A stretch of DNA of 64,000 bases, from contig NZ_MDFM01000011.1 of the NCBI RefSeq assembly GCF_002939985.1, positions 1-64,000 on the forward strand. Direction: 5' to 3'. The stretch comes from Xanthomonas hortorum pv. cynarae (GTDB taxonomy: Bacteria; Pseudomonadota; Gammaproteobacteria; Xanthomonadales; Xanthomonadaceae). The notes under the pieces were generated by a model. It was not told the DNA's origin. It saw only the letters and a list, made by a program, of their open reading frames with translations, and made no database searches. This document shows, piece after piece, positions 8,801-18,070 of the stretch. The position numbers and the translations under genes were made by a program. Within the stretch, counting starts at the first letter, position 1; the number at the start of each line of letters is the position of its first letter.

Positions 8801-11800
8801 CTTGGCTGGGCGAGCAGCCCGCCGCGCCGGTGGCGCAGCTGTCGCAGGAACAACGCGATTTCCTCGGCGGATTGTCGCGGCGCACCTGGGCGTTTTTCGA
8901 AAGCCATTGCACTGCGCAACACCACTGGCTGCCGCCGGACAACGTGCAGGAATACCCGGTCACGGTGGTGGCCAACCGCACCTCGCCGACCAATATCGGG
9001 CTAGGCCTGCTGGCCAATCTGGCGGCCTACGATCTGGGCTACCTGACGGTGGCCGGGGTGATGAGCCGCGTGGCCAATACGCTGACCACGTTGGAAGCGC
9101 TGCCGCGTTATCGCGGCCATTTCTACAACTGGTACGACACCGAGACGCTGGTGCCGCTGGTGCCGCGTTACGTCTCCACCGTCGACAGCGGCAACCTGGT
9201 CGGGCATCTGTTGACGCTGCGGCAAGGGCTGCTGGCGCTGGTGGATGCGCCTGCGGTCTCGATGGCGGTGTTCGATGGGCTGGCCGACACCCTGAGCGTG
9301 CTCACCCTGCAGGCGCAGCCGCGCAGCGACGCCGTCACCGCCGCACTGAGTGCGATGACGCACAGCGTGCAGGCGATCCGCAACCAACCCACGCCAACCC
9401 TGCACCAGGCCGATGAAGCGCTGCGCCTGCTGCTGGCGCAAAGCCAGTTGATCCTGGCCTCGATGCCGAACGGTGGCGAGGATGAGGAACCGTGGGCGCA
9501 ACGCCTGGTGAGTAGTTGCAAGGCGGCGTTGGCCGAGCTGGGCCATTGCGCACCGGCGCTTGCCAGCACCGATCCGCACGCGGCGCAAACCCCCGGCGCT
9601 GCAGTCGCCACGCTGCGCCAGCTCGCCAACGGCAGCCACGCACCGAGCGTGCAGACCTGGGCCGCCAAGCGCGTACTGGAGCTGCAACGGCTTGCGCATA
9701 TCGCCGGGCAACTGGCGCAGATGGACTACGACTTCCTCTATAGCCCCGCCCAGCAGTTGCTCTCGATTGGGTACAACGTCGACGACCATCGTCTGGATAG
9801 CGGCCGTTACGATCTGCTCGCTTCCGAGGCACGCTTAGGCATCTTCGTGGCGATCGCCCAGGGCAAGCTGCCGCAGGAGAGCTGGTTCGCCCTCGGGCGC
9901 ACGCTCACCGATACCGGCGCCGAGCCGACGCTGCTGTCGTGGAGCGGCTCGATGTTCGAGTACCTGATGCCGGATCTGGTGATGCCCAGCTACCCGCAGA
10001 CATTGCTGAGCCGCTCGATGCGCGGCGCGGTGCAGGCGCAGATCCGCTATGGCGCGGCGCGCGCGGTGCCGTGGGGCGTGTCCGAATCGGGCTACAACAC
10101 GGTCGATACGCGGCGCAATTATCAGTACCGCGCCTTCGGTGTACCCGGGCTCGGGCTCAAGCGCGGGCTGGGCCAGGATCTGGTGATCGCCCCGTATGCC
10201 AGCGCGATGGCATTGATGGTCGAACCGGATGCGGCCTGCCGCAATCTGCAGCAGCTGCAGGCGCTGGGATTCGACGGGCGTTTCGGTTTGTACGAAGCGA
10301 TCGACTACACGCCCTCGCGCGTGCCGCGTGGCGAACAACACGCGCTGGTGCGCTCGTTCATGTCGCATCACCAGGGCATGGCGCTGCTGGCGCTGGACCA
10401 CGTGTTGCGCGATGCGCCGATGCAAAAACGCTTTGTCGCCGACCCGCAATTCCAGGCCACGTTATTGCTGTTGCAGGAGCGCGCACCGCGTGCCGGCGTC
10501 TACGTCAAAGGCCTGGTCGAAGCAGCCGAGCGCCCGGTGGCCACCGAGGCGGGTATGGCGTTGCGCATCCATCGCGACCCCAACCTGCCGCAGCCGGCGC
10601 TGCAACTGCTCTCCAACGGGCGTTACCACGGCATGCTGACCTCCGCAGGTGGCGGCTACAGCCGCGCGCGCGACATGGCGGTGACGCGTTGGCGCGAAGA
10701 CGGCACCCGCGACCACTGGGGCACGTTCTGCTATCTGCGTGATGTGGACAGCGGCGCGGTGTGGTCGGCCGCGCATCAGCCGACCTGCGTGCCGGTGGAG
10801 CGTTACGAAGCGATCTTTTCCGACGCCAAGGCCGAGTTCAAGGGCAGCCACCAGCGCTACGACAGCCATCTGGAAATCGCCATTTCCGCCGAGGACGATG
10901 TGGAGCTGCGCCGGTTGCGCATCCGTAACCGTTCGCGGCAGACGCGGGTGATCGAAATCACCACCTACGCCGAAGTGGTGCTGGCGCCGGCGCAGGCCGA
11001 CGAGGCGCATCCGGCTTTCAGCAATCTGTTCGTGCAGACCGAAATCCTGGCCGACAAGCAGGCACTGTTGTGCACGCGGCGCCCGCGCGGGCACGACGAA
11101 GCGCAGCCGTGGATGCTGCATCTGGTGGCGGTGCACGATGCCGATGTGGCGACGATCTCCTACGAGACCGACCGCGCCGCGTTCGTCGGGCGCGGACGCA
11201 GCACCCGCAATCCGCTGGCCCTGCGCGATCAGGCCAGCCTGTCCGGCGCGGCCGGCTCGGTGCTGGACCCGATCGTGGCGATCCGCTGCCGCATCTCGCT
11301 GGCGCCGGATCAACAGGCGCAGGTGGACATGGTCTACGGCGTGGGCACCCAACGTGCCGCCTGCACCGCCTTGATCGACAAATACCGCGACCGCCGTCTG
11401 GCCGACCGCGTATTCGATCTGGCGCTGACCCAGAGCCAGGTCACCCGCCGGCAGATCAACGCCTCGCTGGAAGACGCCATGCTCTACGAGCGGCTGGCCG
11501 CACGCGTGCTGTTCGTCGACCCGCAACTGCGCGCCGACAACGAGGTGTTGCTGCACAACCATCGCGGCCAGTCGGCGCTGTGGAGTCATGCCATCTCCGG
11601 CGACCTGCCGATCGTGCTGTTGCGCATCACCGACCCGGACAATCTGGACCTGGTGCGCCAGCTGGTGCAGGCGCACGCGTACTGGCGCCTGAAAGGCCTG
11701 CGTGCGGATCTGGTGATCTGGAACGAAAGCCAGGCCGGCTATCGCCAGCAATTGCAGGACGCCATCCTGGGCCTGATCGCCGCCGACCCCGAGGCCAATG

Positions 11801-14466
11801 TGCTCGACCGCCCCGGCGGTATCTTCGTGCGCGCCATCGAGCACATCTCGCAGGAAGACCGCGTGCTGCTGCAGACCGTGGCACGGGCGATTCTGAGCGA
11901 TGCCAACGGCACGCTGGATGCGCAACTGCAGCGCCACCCCAGCGCGCGTGCGCAGCCGCCGTTGCTGGAGCCGATGCGGCAACCGGACAGCGCCGATGAA
12001 TTGGCCAGCACGCATGCCGCGTACCTGGACAAGACCCTGCAGGCTGCCGCCGAAGAACCGGTGCTGTTCGACAACGGCCTGGGTGCCTACGCCGCCGACG
12101 GCCGCGAGTACCGCATCACCCTGGACGAAGGCGTCGCAACACCGGCGCCGTGGTGCAACGTGATGGCCAATGCGCAGTTCGGCAGCGTGGTCAGCGACAG
12201 CAGCCCCGGCTATAGCTGGGCCGAAAACGCGCACGAATTCCGGCTCACGCCCTGGCATAACGATCCGGTCGGCGATGCCTCCAGCGAGGCGTTCTACCTG
12301 CGCGACGAAGACACCGGGCAGGTGTGGTCGCCGATGGCGCTGCCATGCCGCGGCAGTGGCCGCTACACGGTGCGCCACGGCTTCGGCTACAGCGTCTACA
12401 GCCATATCGAACACGGCATCGGCAGCGAGCTGTGGGTGTTCGTGGATGTGGAGCGGCCGATCAAGTTCAGCCATCTGCGGCTGAAGAATCTTTCCGGCCG
12501 TCCACGCCGGCTCAGCGTCACTGGCTACGTGGAATGGGTGCTGGGCGACATCCGCACGCGCTCGCAACTGCATGTGGTCAGCGAGGTCGACCTGGGCAGC
12601 AGCGTGCTCACCGCGCGCAATCCATACAACACCGAGTTCGACGGGCGCGTGGCGTTCTTCGATGCCGATGCACCCAACCGCAGCATCACCGCCGACCGCA
12701 ATGAGTTCCTCGGGCGCAATGGCAGCCTGGCCGCACCTGCCGCGCTCACGCGGCAGCGTTTGTCCGGGCGCGTGGGTGCCGGCCTGGACCCGTGCGCGGC
12801 GATCCAGATCCCTGTGACGCTGGCAGCCGAACAAAGCTTCGAAACGGTCTTCCGCCTGGGCGCCGCGGTCGATCGCGAGAGCGCACTGACACTGGCACGC
12901 CAGAGCCGTGGCGTTGCCGCAGCGCACACCGCACTGCTGGCAGTGCGCGCGCATTGGCAGCAGATTCTGGGCACCGTGCAGGTGACCACGCCCGACCCGG
13001 CGGTGGATCTGCTGGCCAACGGCTGGCTGCTCTACCAGACCATCGCCTGCCGGTTCCTGGCGCGCAGCGGTTACTACCAGTCCGGTGGCGCGTACGGCTT
13101 CCGCGACCAGCTGCAGGACAGCATGGCGATGGTGCACGCGCAGCCGGCGCTCACCCGCGCCCACCTGCTGCGCTGCGCCGCGCATCAGTTCGTGCAGGGC
13201 GATGTGCAGCATTGGTGGCACCCGCCGCAAGACCGCGGTGTGCGCACGCAGTGCTCGGACGATTTTCTGTGGTTGCCGCAGGCGCTGTGCCGCTATCTGG
13301 ACGTCACCAACGACGCCAGCGTGCTCGACGAGCGCGTCAGCTTTATCGACGGGCGCGCACTCAAGCCCGAGGAAGAATCGTATTACGACCTGCCGCACAT
13401 CACAGGCAACGTGCAGTCGCTGTACGCGCACGGCGTGCTCGCCCTGCAACGCGGCATGGCACGCCTGGGCGAACGCGGCCTGCCACTGATCGGCAGCGGC
13501 GACTGGAACGACGGCATGAACCGGGTCGGCAAGGACGGCAAGGGCGAGAGCGTGTGGCTGGGCTTTTTCCTTTACGACACACTGCTGCGGTTCGCAGACG
13601 TGGCGGTGCAGCGCGACGATGGCGCATTCGCAGCGACCTGCCGTGCGCATGCACACGCCTTGCGCACCGCGCTGGAACAGCATGCCTGGGATGGGCGCTG
13701 GTACCGGCGTGCCTGGTTCGACGACGGCACACCGCTGGGCTCGAGCGATTCGGACGAATGCCGTATCGATTCGCTATCGCAAAGCTGGGCTGTGTTGTCC
13801 GACGCGATGGACCCGGCGCGCAGCGCACAGGCGATGGAGGCGATGCGTCAGCAACTGGTGGATGCCGAGACCGGCATCGTCAAGCTGCTGGTGCCGCCGT
13901 TCGATCACACCGAACACGATCCCGGCTATATCCGTGGTTATGTGCCCGGCGTGCGCGAGAACGGCGGCCAGTACACGCATGCCGCAGTGTGGGCGACGAT
14001 GGCCTTCGCGCATCTGGGCGACAGCGCGCGGGCCTGGCAACTGGCCGGCATGATCAACCCGATCCACCACGCCCGCGACGCGGCGGGCGTACAGCGCTAC
14101 AAGGCCGAACCCTATGTGCTGGCGGCCGATGTCTATGCGGTGGCGCCACACGCCGGCCGCGGCGGCTGGAGCTGGTACACCGGCGCGGCCGGCTGGATGT
14201 ACCGGCTGCTGACCGAATCGCTGCTCGGCCTGCAACGCCATGGCGAGCGCATGCACATCGTGCCGTGCATCCCGGCCAGCTGGCCGGAGTACCAGCTGCG
14301 CTATCGCTTCGGCAGCAGTACCTACGTCATCGACGTCACCCAGCGCCCCGGTGTCGAAGCCCGGCTGGAGATCGATGGGGTGATGCAAGCCGAGCTTGCT
14401 TTCACTCTGATTGACGACGGTGCGGTCCACGCTGTCGCCCTGGACTGGCCGGGAGACGCGACATGA
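5803..14466 (+). CDS. ndvB: Cyclic beta-1,2-glucan synthase NdvB (GT84-GH94)
   Basis: 2887 residues, the usual size for this very large inner-membrane enzyme. It polymerises UDP-glucose into linear beta-1,2-glucan and cyclises and trims it, giving periplasmic cyclic glucan important for osmoadaptation and host interaction. Membrane segments occur at about 420-480 (PVYLLPIAVIAVLW onward), 834-935 and 960-1000. Between the first two lies the GT84 glycosyltransferase domain with LVVMPSML near 500 and the D644-S-D646 motif in VITLDSDTHLP. The C-terminal third is GH94-like and holds GSGDWNDGMN (D2567/D2570 region, catalytic acid of the family) and RGYVPGVRENGGQYTHAA. The duplicated carbohydrate-binding modules of NdvB fall in the middle. 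The stop overlaps the next gene (ATGA). Confidence 0.93.
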   Translation: MPPQRKASAFSLWWQSITQPAATLQHPSVRDAVPEGAALFGDEQMEALGHSLAQAHVLYTGPTRELLLSQLKFNERALGTAAARLTEMSADGLRLHPAGEWLLDNYYLVEEQMRLARQHLPPGYSRQLPRLRTPTSVGLPRVYELGLEVVAHGDGRVDTITLSRFIAAYQQVAPLKLGELWAIPIMLRLALIDNLRRIAEDIMHDGRDTRLAAHWAALLNATAAAQPKDVVVVVADMARSKPPATGAFVAELTRGIQGRGPVLSMASAWVEQWLASEGHSVEGLVHAESQRQAAEQVAISNSIGSLRFLDEMDWRDFVEAMSVVEQTLRKDPADVYARMDFHTRDSYRHVVEHLAQRLDRDEPAVAECVLRLAAQPGSDAPVASHVGYYLVDTGLPLLRSALRDPAAPGTPKPPRPRARRVALPVYLLPIAVIAVLWSGVLLQGVSALPPALWWITAGIALLAASELGIALVNWVATLWVRPHPLPRMDLSLGIPPDCRTLVVMPSMLVSPEAIDELVDALEVHYLANRDEQLYFALLTDFLDAAQALLPGDMALVAHAAQHIDRLNAAYADAHGDRFFLLHRARQWNAGEGCWMGAERKRGKLEALNRLLCAGDAPLQAAHEFLQVQGDVAALVQVRYVITLDSDTHLPRDAARALVGAMSHPLNVPRMDTAGQIVEAGYGILQPGLGTGMSEGGESRFARMFGIEPGIDPYTRVVSDVYQDLFGEGSFIGKGIYAVATFEQVLAGRFPDNRVLSHDLLEGCYVRAGLLSDVRLYERHPQRYATDAKRRARWVRGDWQLLPWLLPWVPDQGGRRARNPLSWLSRGKLLDNLRRSLVAPAAFALLLIGWLCSPTPLRWTLWMLVLWLLPGLCSAVYALAHPPEGLGLRHHARQVGVGLRQHLLRTGVVLACLPFEAGLQLAAIARTLVRMSITQRHLLQWAPSSEVERSARSGNAEQQLMAGAACSAALVIAAVAWWSPLALWTALPLGLAWMGAPWLMAWLGEQPAAPVAQLSQEQRDFLGGLSRRTWAFFESHCTAQHHWLPPDNVQEYPVTVVANRTSPTNIGLGLLANLAAYDLGYLTVAGVMSRVANTLTTLEALPRYRGHFYNWYDTETLVPLVPRYVSTVDSGNLVGHLLTLRQGLLALVDAPAVSMAVFDGLADTLSVLTLQAQPRSDAVTAALSAMTHSVQAIRNQPTPTLHQADEALRLLLAQSQLILASMPNGGEDEEPWAQRLVSSCKAALAELGHCAPALASTDPHAAQTPGAAVATLRQLANGSHAPSVQTWAAKRVLELQRLAHIAGQLAQMDYDFLYSPAQQLLSIGYNVDDHRLDSGRYDLLASEARLGIFVAIAQGKLPQESWFALGRTLTDTGAEPTLLSWSGSMFEYLMPDLVMPSYPQTLLSRSMRGAVQAQIRYGAARAVPWGVSESGYNTVDTRRNYQYRAFGVPGLGLKRGLGQDLVIAPYASAMALMVEPDAACRNLQQLQALGFDGRFGLYEAIDYTPSRVPRGEQHALVRSFMSHHQGMALLALDHVLRDAPMQKRFVADPQFQATLLLLQERAPRAGVYVKGLVEAAERPVATEAGMALRIHRDPNLPQPALQLLSNGRYHGMLTSAGGGYSRARDMAVTRWREDGTRDHWGTFCYLRDVDSGAVWSAAHQPTCVPVERYEAIFSDAKAEFKGSHQRYDSHLEIAISAEDDVELRRLRIRNRSRQTRVIEITTYAEVVLAPAQADEAHPAFSNLFVQTEILADKQALLCTRRPRGHDEAQPWMLHLVAVHDADVATISYETDRAAFVGRGRSTRNPLALRDQASLSGAAGSVLDPIVAIRCRISLAPDQQAQVDMVYGVGTQRAACTALIDKYRDRRLADRVFDLALTQSQVTRRQINASLEDAMLYERLAARVLFVDPQLRADNEVLLHNHRGQSALWSHAISGDLPIVLLRITDPDNLDLVRQLVQAHAYWRLKGLRADLVIWNESQAGYRQQLQDAILGLIAADPEANVLDRPGGIFVRAIEHISQEDRVLLQTVARAILSDANGTLDAQLQRHPSARAQPPLLEPMRQPDSADELASTHAAYLDKTLQAAAEEPVLFDNGLGAYAADGREYRITLDEGVATPAPWCNVMANAQFGSVVSDSSPGYSWAENAHEFRLTPWHNDPVGDASSEAFYLRDEDTGQVWSPMALPCRGSGRYTVRHGFGYSVYSHIEHGIGSELWVFVDVERPIKFSHLRLKNLSGRPRRLSVTGYVEWVLGDIRTRSQLHVVSEVDLGSSVLTARNPYNTEFDGRVAFFDADAPNRSITADRNEFLGRNGSLAAPAALTRQRLSGRVGAGLDPCAAIQIPVTLAAEQSFETVFRLGAAVDRESALTLARQSRGVAAAHTALLAVRAHWQQILGTVQVTTPDPAVDLLANGWLLYQTIACRFLARSGYYQSGGAYGFRDQLQDSMAMVHAQPALTRAHLLRCAAHQFVQGDVQHWWHPPQDRGVRTQCSDDFLWLPQALCRYLDVTNDASVLDERVSFIDGRALKPEEESYYDLPHITGNVQSLYAHGVLALQRGMARLGERGLPLIGSGDWNDGMNRVGKDGKGESVWLGFFLYDTLLRFADVAVQRDDGAFAATCRAHAHALRTALEQHAWDGRWYRRAWFDDGTPLGSSDSDECRIDSLSQSWAVLSDAMDPARSAQAMEAMRQQLVDAETGIVKLLVPPFDHTEHDPGYIRGYVPGVRENGGQYTHAAVWATMAFAHLGDSARAWQLAGMINPIHHARDAAGVQRYKAEPYVLAADVYAVAPHAGRGGWSWYTGAAGWMYRLLTESLLGLQRHGERMHIVPCIPASWPEYQLRYRFGSSTYVIDVTQRPGVEARLEIDGVMQAELAFTLIDDGAVHAVALDWPGDAT

Positions 14467-14684
14467 GCATGCGCACACGCACCCACACCAATCACCAGCT
14501 TTCCGACCTGGGCAAGATGTTGTCGGTGTGGCCGCAGCGGGTACGCGACCCCAGCCAGTTCTGGCCGCAATTCGATGCCTTGGCCAAAGACATTCTCGAT
14601 GAAGCCGCCGACGCCGATCTGCAGCGCGTGCAGCGTCGCCTGCGGCAGCTGCTGCACCGCCACGGGCTGACGCGCACGCAATAA
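14463..14684 (+). CDS. Small conserved hypothetical protein, translationally coupled to ndvB
   Basis: 73 residues; its ATG overlaps the ndvB TGA stop in an ATGA arrangement, suggesting translational coupling. It is highly charged, with no signal peptide or membrane segment. The C-terminal half (FDALAKDILDEAADADLQRVQRRLRQLLHRHG) is predicted to be amphipathic helix. I do not recognise a family. The overlap suggests it belongs to the glucan-synthase operon, perhaps as an accessory factor. Confidence 0.6.
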   Translation: MSMRTRTHTNHQLSDLGKMLSVWPQRVRDPSQFWPQFDALAKDILDEAADADLQRVQRRLRQLLHRHGLTRTQ

Positions 14685-14690
14685 GCCCGC

Positions 14691-14872
14691 GGACACCGCA
14701 CCAAAGAGTTTGTAGGTTGCTTTGTTGAAAGCATGCCCACCGACCATCTCGACTGGTCCTTGCCCGCTCACCGTCGCGGGACCTTATGCGGCATGGATGC
14801 CGCAGAAGAGCTTACATGGACGTACTTGCAGCGTGTCCCGCGATGGTGAGCGGGCAAGGGCCCTGCAACCAA
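14691..14872. repeat. Intergenic hairpin repeat, copy 1 (direct)
   Basis: Starts GGACACCGCACCA, contains GACCATCTCGACTGGTCCTTG and folds into a roughly 100-base imperfect hairpin at 14758-14859. The arm CCTTGCCCGCTCACCGTCG pairs with CGATGGTGAGCGGGCAAGG, and an inner palindrome GCGGCATGGATGCCGC sits within. A near copy in the same orientation lies at 15100-15278. Confidence 0.75.
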
Positions 14873-15010
14873 GCTGCAGATCATTCGCTCTGCATCTGAT
14901 CTATCCGAAATGTCTAATTGCATCGAGACACAAGATGCAAAAGCGGCCAAGGATTTGAGTCGTAGAGGCGTCTGGATACAGTCAAAAGCTGAGCTAGTCG
15001 AGGGCGCGGC

Positions 15011-15102
15011 GTCCTCGCCGCTCGCGGGACACGCCGCAAGTACATCCGTGTAGGCTCGGTGGCGGCATCCATGCCGCCACACGGTCCCGCAAGCGGCGAG
15101 GA
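15011..15102. repeat. Intergenic hairpin repeat, inverted core copy
   Basis: Flanked by the inverted repeat GTCCTCGCCGCT / AGCGGCGAGGAC. Its core (CGGGACACGCCGCAAGTACAT ... GGCGGCATCCATGCCGCC) is the reverse complement of the core found in the two direct copies, so the three units alternate in orientation. Confidence 0.7.
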
Positions 15103-15278
15103 CACCGCACCAGAAAGTTTGCTGGTTGCTTGAAAACATGCACACCGACCATCTCGACTGGTCCTTGCCCGCCCAGCGGCGCGGGACCTTACGCGGCATG
15201 GATGCCGCGTAAGAGCCTACATGGATGTACTTGCGGCGTGTCCCGCGATGGTGGGCGGGCAAGGGCCCCGCAGCAAAC
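15100..15278. repeat. Intergenic hairpin repeat, copy 2 (direct)
   Basis: Near-identical organisation to the unit at 14691: GGACACCGCACCA, then GACCATCTCGACTGGTCCTTG, then the inner palindrome GCGGCATGGATGCCGC and a closing GGGCGGGCAAGGGCC arm. The region 14685-15404 holds no gene besides these units. Confidence 0.75.
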
Positions 15279-15404
15279 CCGCAGGCATGACGCGCTTTAC
15301 TGCCGGTGCACCTGAGTTACCGCAGACAGCACCCGACACCGCCATGATCGACGACGCGCAGTCGCCACGCTTAGACTCCGCGTTTACACGCGCCAAGGCC
15401 GCTG

Positions 15405-16300
15405 GTGATCGATCTCAATGACATCGCGTTGTATGTGCAGGTCGTGCGTAGCGGCAGCTTTGCCGAAGCCGCGCGCAGGCTGGGCACTGCACCCAACAGC
15501 GTGAGCCGGCGCGTGCAGCAGCTGGAAGCGCAACTGGACACGCGCCTGATGCAGCGCTCCACCCGCAAGCTCACCCTCACCGACGCCGGGCAAGCCTTCT
15601 TTGAACGTTGCGCCGATGCGGTAGACGGACTGACCTCGGCCGGGCAGAGCCTGGTGGCCTGGATTTTTTTCGCGTCGAATGGGTGGGCGAATTTCTCGCC
15701 GCGCATCCGCGCGTGCGCCTGGAATTCGTGCTCAGCGATGGCAAGGCCGACCTGATCGCCGAGCGCATCGATGTGGCTTTTCGTGGCGGTGTGATGACGG
15801 ACCTGGGCTATGTCGGCCGCCAGATCCTGGCCGACACCAACGATGTCCTGGTGGCCAGCCCCGGCTACCTGCAGGCACGCGGCAGGCCGTTGCGGCTGGA
15901 CGACTTGCCGCAGCACGACTGCATCAGTTTTCCGCATCCAAGCGGCTATGCCACCTGGACGCTGGTCGGCCCGTCCGGGCTTGCCGAAGACGTCCAGGTG
16001 CAGGCGCGCATGGCCGCCACCACCGCCCGCGCGCTGCGGCTTGCGGCGGTGGCCGGGCTCGGAATCGCCTTGTTGCCGCAGGCACTCACCTGGCCGGATA
16101 TCGACGAAGGCCGCCTGACCGTGGTGCTGCCGGATTTTCAACGCAAGGGCCAGAGCCTGTACGCGCTCTACCCAAGCCGACACCATCTGCCGCGTGCGGT
16201 CTCGGCGTTTATCCGGGCCGTGACGACGCGATTGAATGGGCCTGAATGCAAAGAGGTGGCTGGCTTGGCAAATAGCGCCGCGATACCCGGCGTGCGGTGA
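15405..16300 (+). pseudogene. LysR-family transcriptional regulator, internally deleted and frameshifted
   Basis: The first frame (GTG start, MIDLNDIALYVQVV) gives a complete LysR winged helix-turn-helix and linker helix up to TSAGQSLVA at about 15660. The effector-binding domain continues in another frame from about 15660 (LDFFRVEWVGEFLAAHPRVRLEFVLSDG) to a stop at 16300. Between them the conserved strand that normally opens the effector domain (about 15 residues) is missing, and the frames are joined at a poly-T tract (GGATTTTTTTCGC). This is a small deletion with a frameshift, so no full-length regulator is made. It faces azoR convergently across a 256-bp gap; LysR regulators of azoR or pirin genes are common, so it may have controlled them. 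Confidence 0.8.
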
Positions 16301-16556
16301 TTGTCGTGATGCGGAAGAAGGCGGTTGCAACGCCCGCACCGAAGCACCATCAGCGCTGAGCACGCGCACGCAGCGTGGCGCCGACATCCCTTGAAGCGCT
16401 GTTGGCGCCCTGCCACGCGGGCAACGCAGTGCATCGAGCGGCATGCTGTCCGCTCGATGCAGTCTCGCCACGTTTGAATGATCGGCACCGGGCGAACCGG
16501 TGGCATGCTCGCCAGCGCAGCTCATGCCGCTGGACACGCCTCAGCCGCGACGCCAC

Positions 16557-17171
16557 TCAGGCAGCAAGCGCATCGATCTGCTGCTGGGCGCTGGCGATAC
16601 CCGCCTGGCGGGCGTCTGCGCCAGTGGCCAGGCCTTCGGCCACGATCACCTCGGGGGCGTGCACGCCGACAAAGCCCAGCGCAGTGCGCATGTAGGTTTC
16701 GGCATGCTCCAGCGATGCCATCGGCGAGCCGGCGCCATAGAAGCCGCCACGTGCCACCAGCAGAATCACCCGCTTGTTGCCGGCCAGCCCCTCGGGCACA
16801 CCTTGCGCGTTGTAGCGGAAGGTCTTGCCGGCCACCAGCACGCGATCGATCCACGCCTTGAGCTGGGTCGGGATGGTGAAGTTGTACAGCGCCACACCGA
16901 TCACCACGGTGTCGGCGTCCAGAAACTCCTGCAGCACCGTTGCACTGGTGGCCAGTTCGGCCGCCAGTTCAGGGCTCTGGTCGCCGGTGGGATTCTGCTG
17001 GGCCGCCAGATGCGCGCCGGACAGATGCGCCAGCGGCTCGGCGGCCAGATCGCGGTAAGTCACTGCGACATCGCTGTGGCCGGACTGCAACTTGGCAACC
17101 GTGGCCGCCGACAGCTGACGGCTGGCCGAGTAACCACCGAGGATGCTGGAATCGAGATGGAGCAGTTTCAT
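16557..17171 (-). CDS. azoR: FMN-dependent NADH-azoreductase
   Basis: 204 residues from the ATG at 17171 (MKLLHLDSSILGGYSASRQLS), preceded by AGAGG; a longer open frame upstream is not protein-like. It has a flavodoxin-like fold: the N-terminal phosphate-binding S-x-x-S segment (SSILGGYSAS), PLYNF-type motif VALYNFTIPTQLKAWIDRV, and GGFYGAGSP. The family uses FMN and NAD(P)H to reduce quinones and azo compounds, acting in thiol or quinone stress in the cytoplasm. Neighbours are a broken LysR gene downstream and a pirin remnant upstream, so this looks like a once-complete redox-stress cluster of which only azoR survives. Confidence 0.9.
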   Translation of the reverse strand: MKLLHLDSSILGGYSASRQLSAATVAKLQSGHSDVAVTYRDLAAEPLAHLSGAHLAAQQNPTGDQSPELAAELATSATVLQEFLDADTVVIGVALYNFTIPTQLKAWIDRVLVAGKTFRYNAQGVPEGLAGNKRVILLVARGGFYGAGSPMASLEHAETYMRTALGFVGVHAPEVIVAEGLATGADARQAGIASAQQQIDALAA

Positions 17172-17423
17172 GATGAAGCCTCTGATTGTGTGGGGTTGCG
17201 TGGTACTGCCACGATGTTGGAGATGCAACCGAGCACGTACACGTGTGCGTGTCGGCGGGTGAAATACATGCGGGTGCGCTGCCGCTTGCCCTGCTACCGG
17301 TCTGCGCCTGTGCGTTGCGCTGGTCGGTGATGTAGTGCTTCTCGGTACTGCATCGCGCAGACAGGCAGACAAGGCGCAGGCGAAAGCGAAAACGAAAACA
17401 CTGGGCGGGCGTGTGCAGCGCCC

Positions 17424-17600
17424 GCCGCAGACTCAGGCCAGACGGCCCCGGCTTGACGGTGAACAGGTCCAGGAACACGAACGGCTTGACCAACTGGCCC
17501 AGGTCGCCCGGGCTCATCAGCCGGGTGATCGGACCGCGGGTAGTGCCGCGGGTGCGGAACTAGCTGCTGGACCATCTGCGTCACGCGAAAAGGCCTCCAC
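17424..17600 (-). pseudogene. Pirin-family gene remnant
   Basis: On the minus strand GPITRLMSPGDLGQLVKPFVFLDLF followed by KPGPSGL matches the N-terminal signature of pirin cupins (quercetinase-like iron proteins). The segment just upstream (VTQMVQQ) is in a different frame and an in-frame TAG precedes FRTRGT. Downstream the expected HPHSGIAT metal-binding stretch is absent and the sequence becomes low complexity. It is therefore truncated at both ends or frameshifted. Only about 50 codons are recognisable. Confidence 0.6.
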
Positions 17601-17725
17601 CCTGCGTCTTGGACCGCGGTAGGGCATGCCACGCTTGGCACAGCGATGCGTGCGGCCGGCAGTCTTCATGCCACGCCAACAACGCTTTCTTCACGCTTGC
17701 GGCATTCTTCCGCTGGAGCTCCCCG

Positions 17726-18070
17726 ATGATCCGCACCCTCGCCCCGCTCGCTGCCGTGTTGCTGCTCTCGGCCTGTGCCTCCAACCAGCTCGTGCAGGTG
17801 CAGCCCATCGACGGGGTCATCTCCGGCCAGTGCCATATCGACAAGGTGCGCGGCGCGGTGGGCCTGGCCGCGGCGGCGCAGACCATCGAACGTGCGCGCG
17901 TGGACAGCGACAGCCTGCAGGTCAGCGTGCGTCGCGGCGAACGCGCCACCGGCGGCACCACCGCCAGCGGCCTGGCCGATCCGGCCCAGGGCGCCAGCGA
18001 AAGCGGTGGCGATCACCTCACCGTCGAGACCGGCCCGAACAACAACATCACCGCGATTTATTGCGGCTGA
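17726..18070 (+). CDS. Small outer-membrane lipoprotein, unknown function
   Basis: 114 residues from the ATG that gives a lipoprotein signal (MIRTLAPLAAVLLLSACASNQ, lipobox LSAC); a longer open frame upstream lacks coding character. The mature part has two further cysteines (SGQCHID and the terminal AIYCG), which could form a disulfide. No family was recognised. A shrunken relative of its 3' half lies 1.7 kb downstream (19719-19898), with the same NNNITAIYCG-like ending. Confidence 0.7.
   Translation: MIRTLAPLAAVLLLSACASNQLVQVQPIDGVISGQCHIDKVRGAVGLAAAAQTIERARVDSDSLQVSVRRGERATGGTTASGLADPAQGASESGGDHLTVETGPNNNITAIYCG

Noticed and set aside
10462-13683. Very long open frame antisense to ndvB
   Set aside because: High-GC coding sequence often leaves an antisense frame open. 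The translation has no domain signatures and ndvB on the plus strand is unambiguous.
14691-15278. CRISPR array
   Set aside because: The repeats are large hairpins in alternating orientation with no regular spacers and no cas genes.
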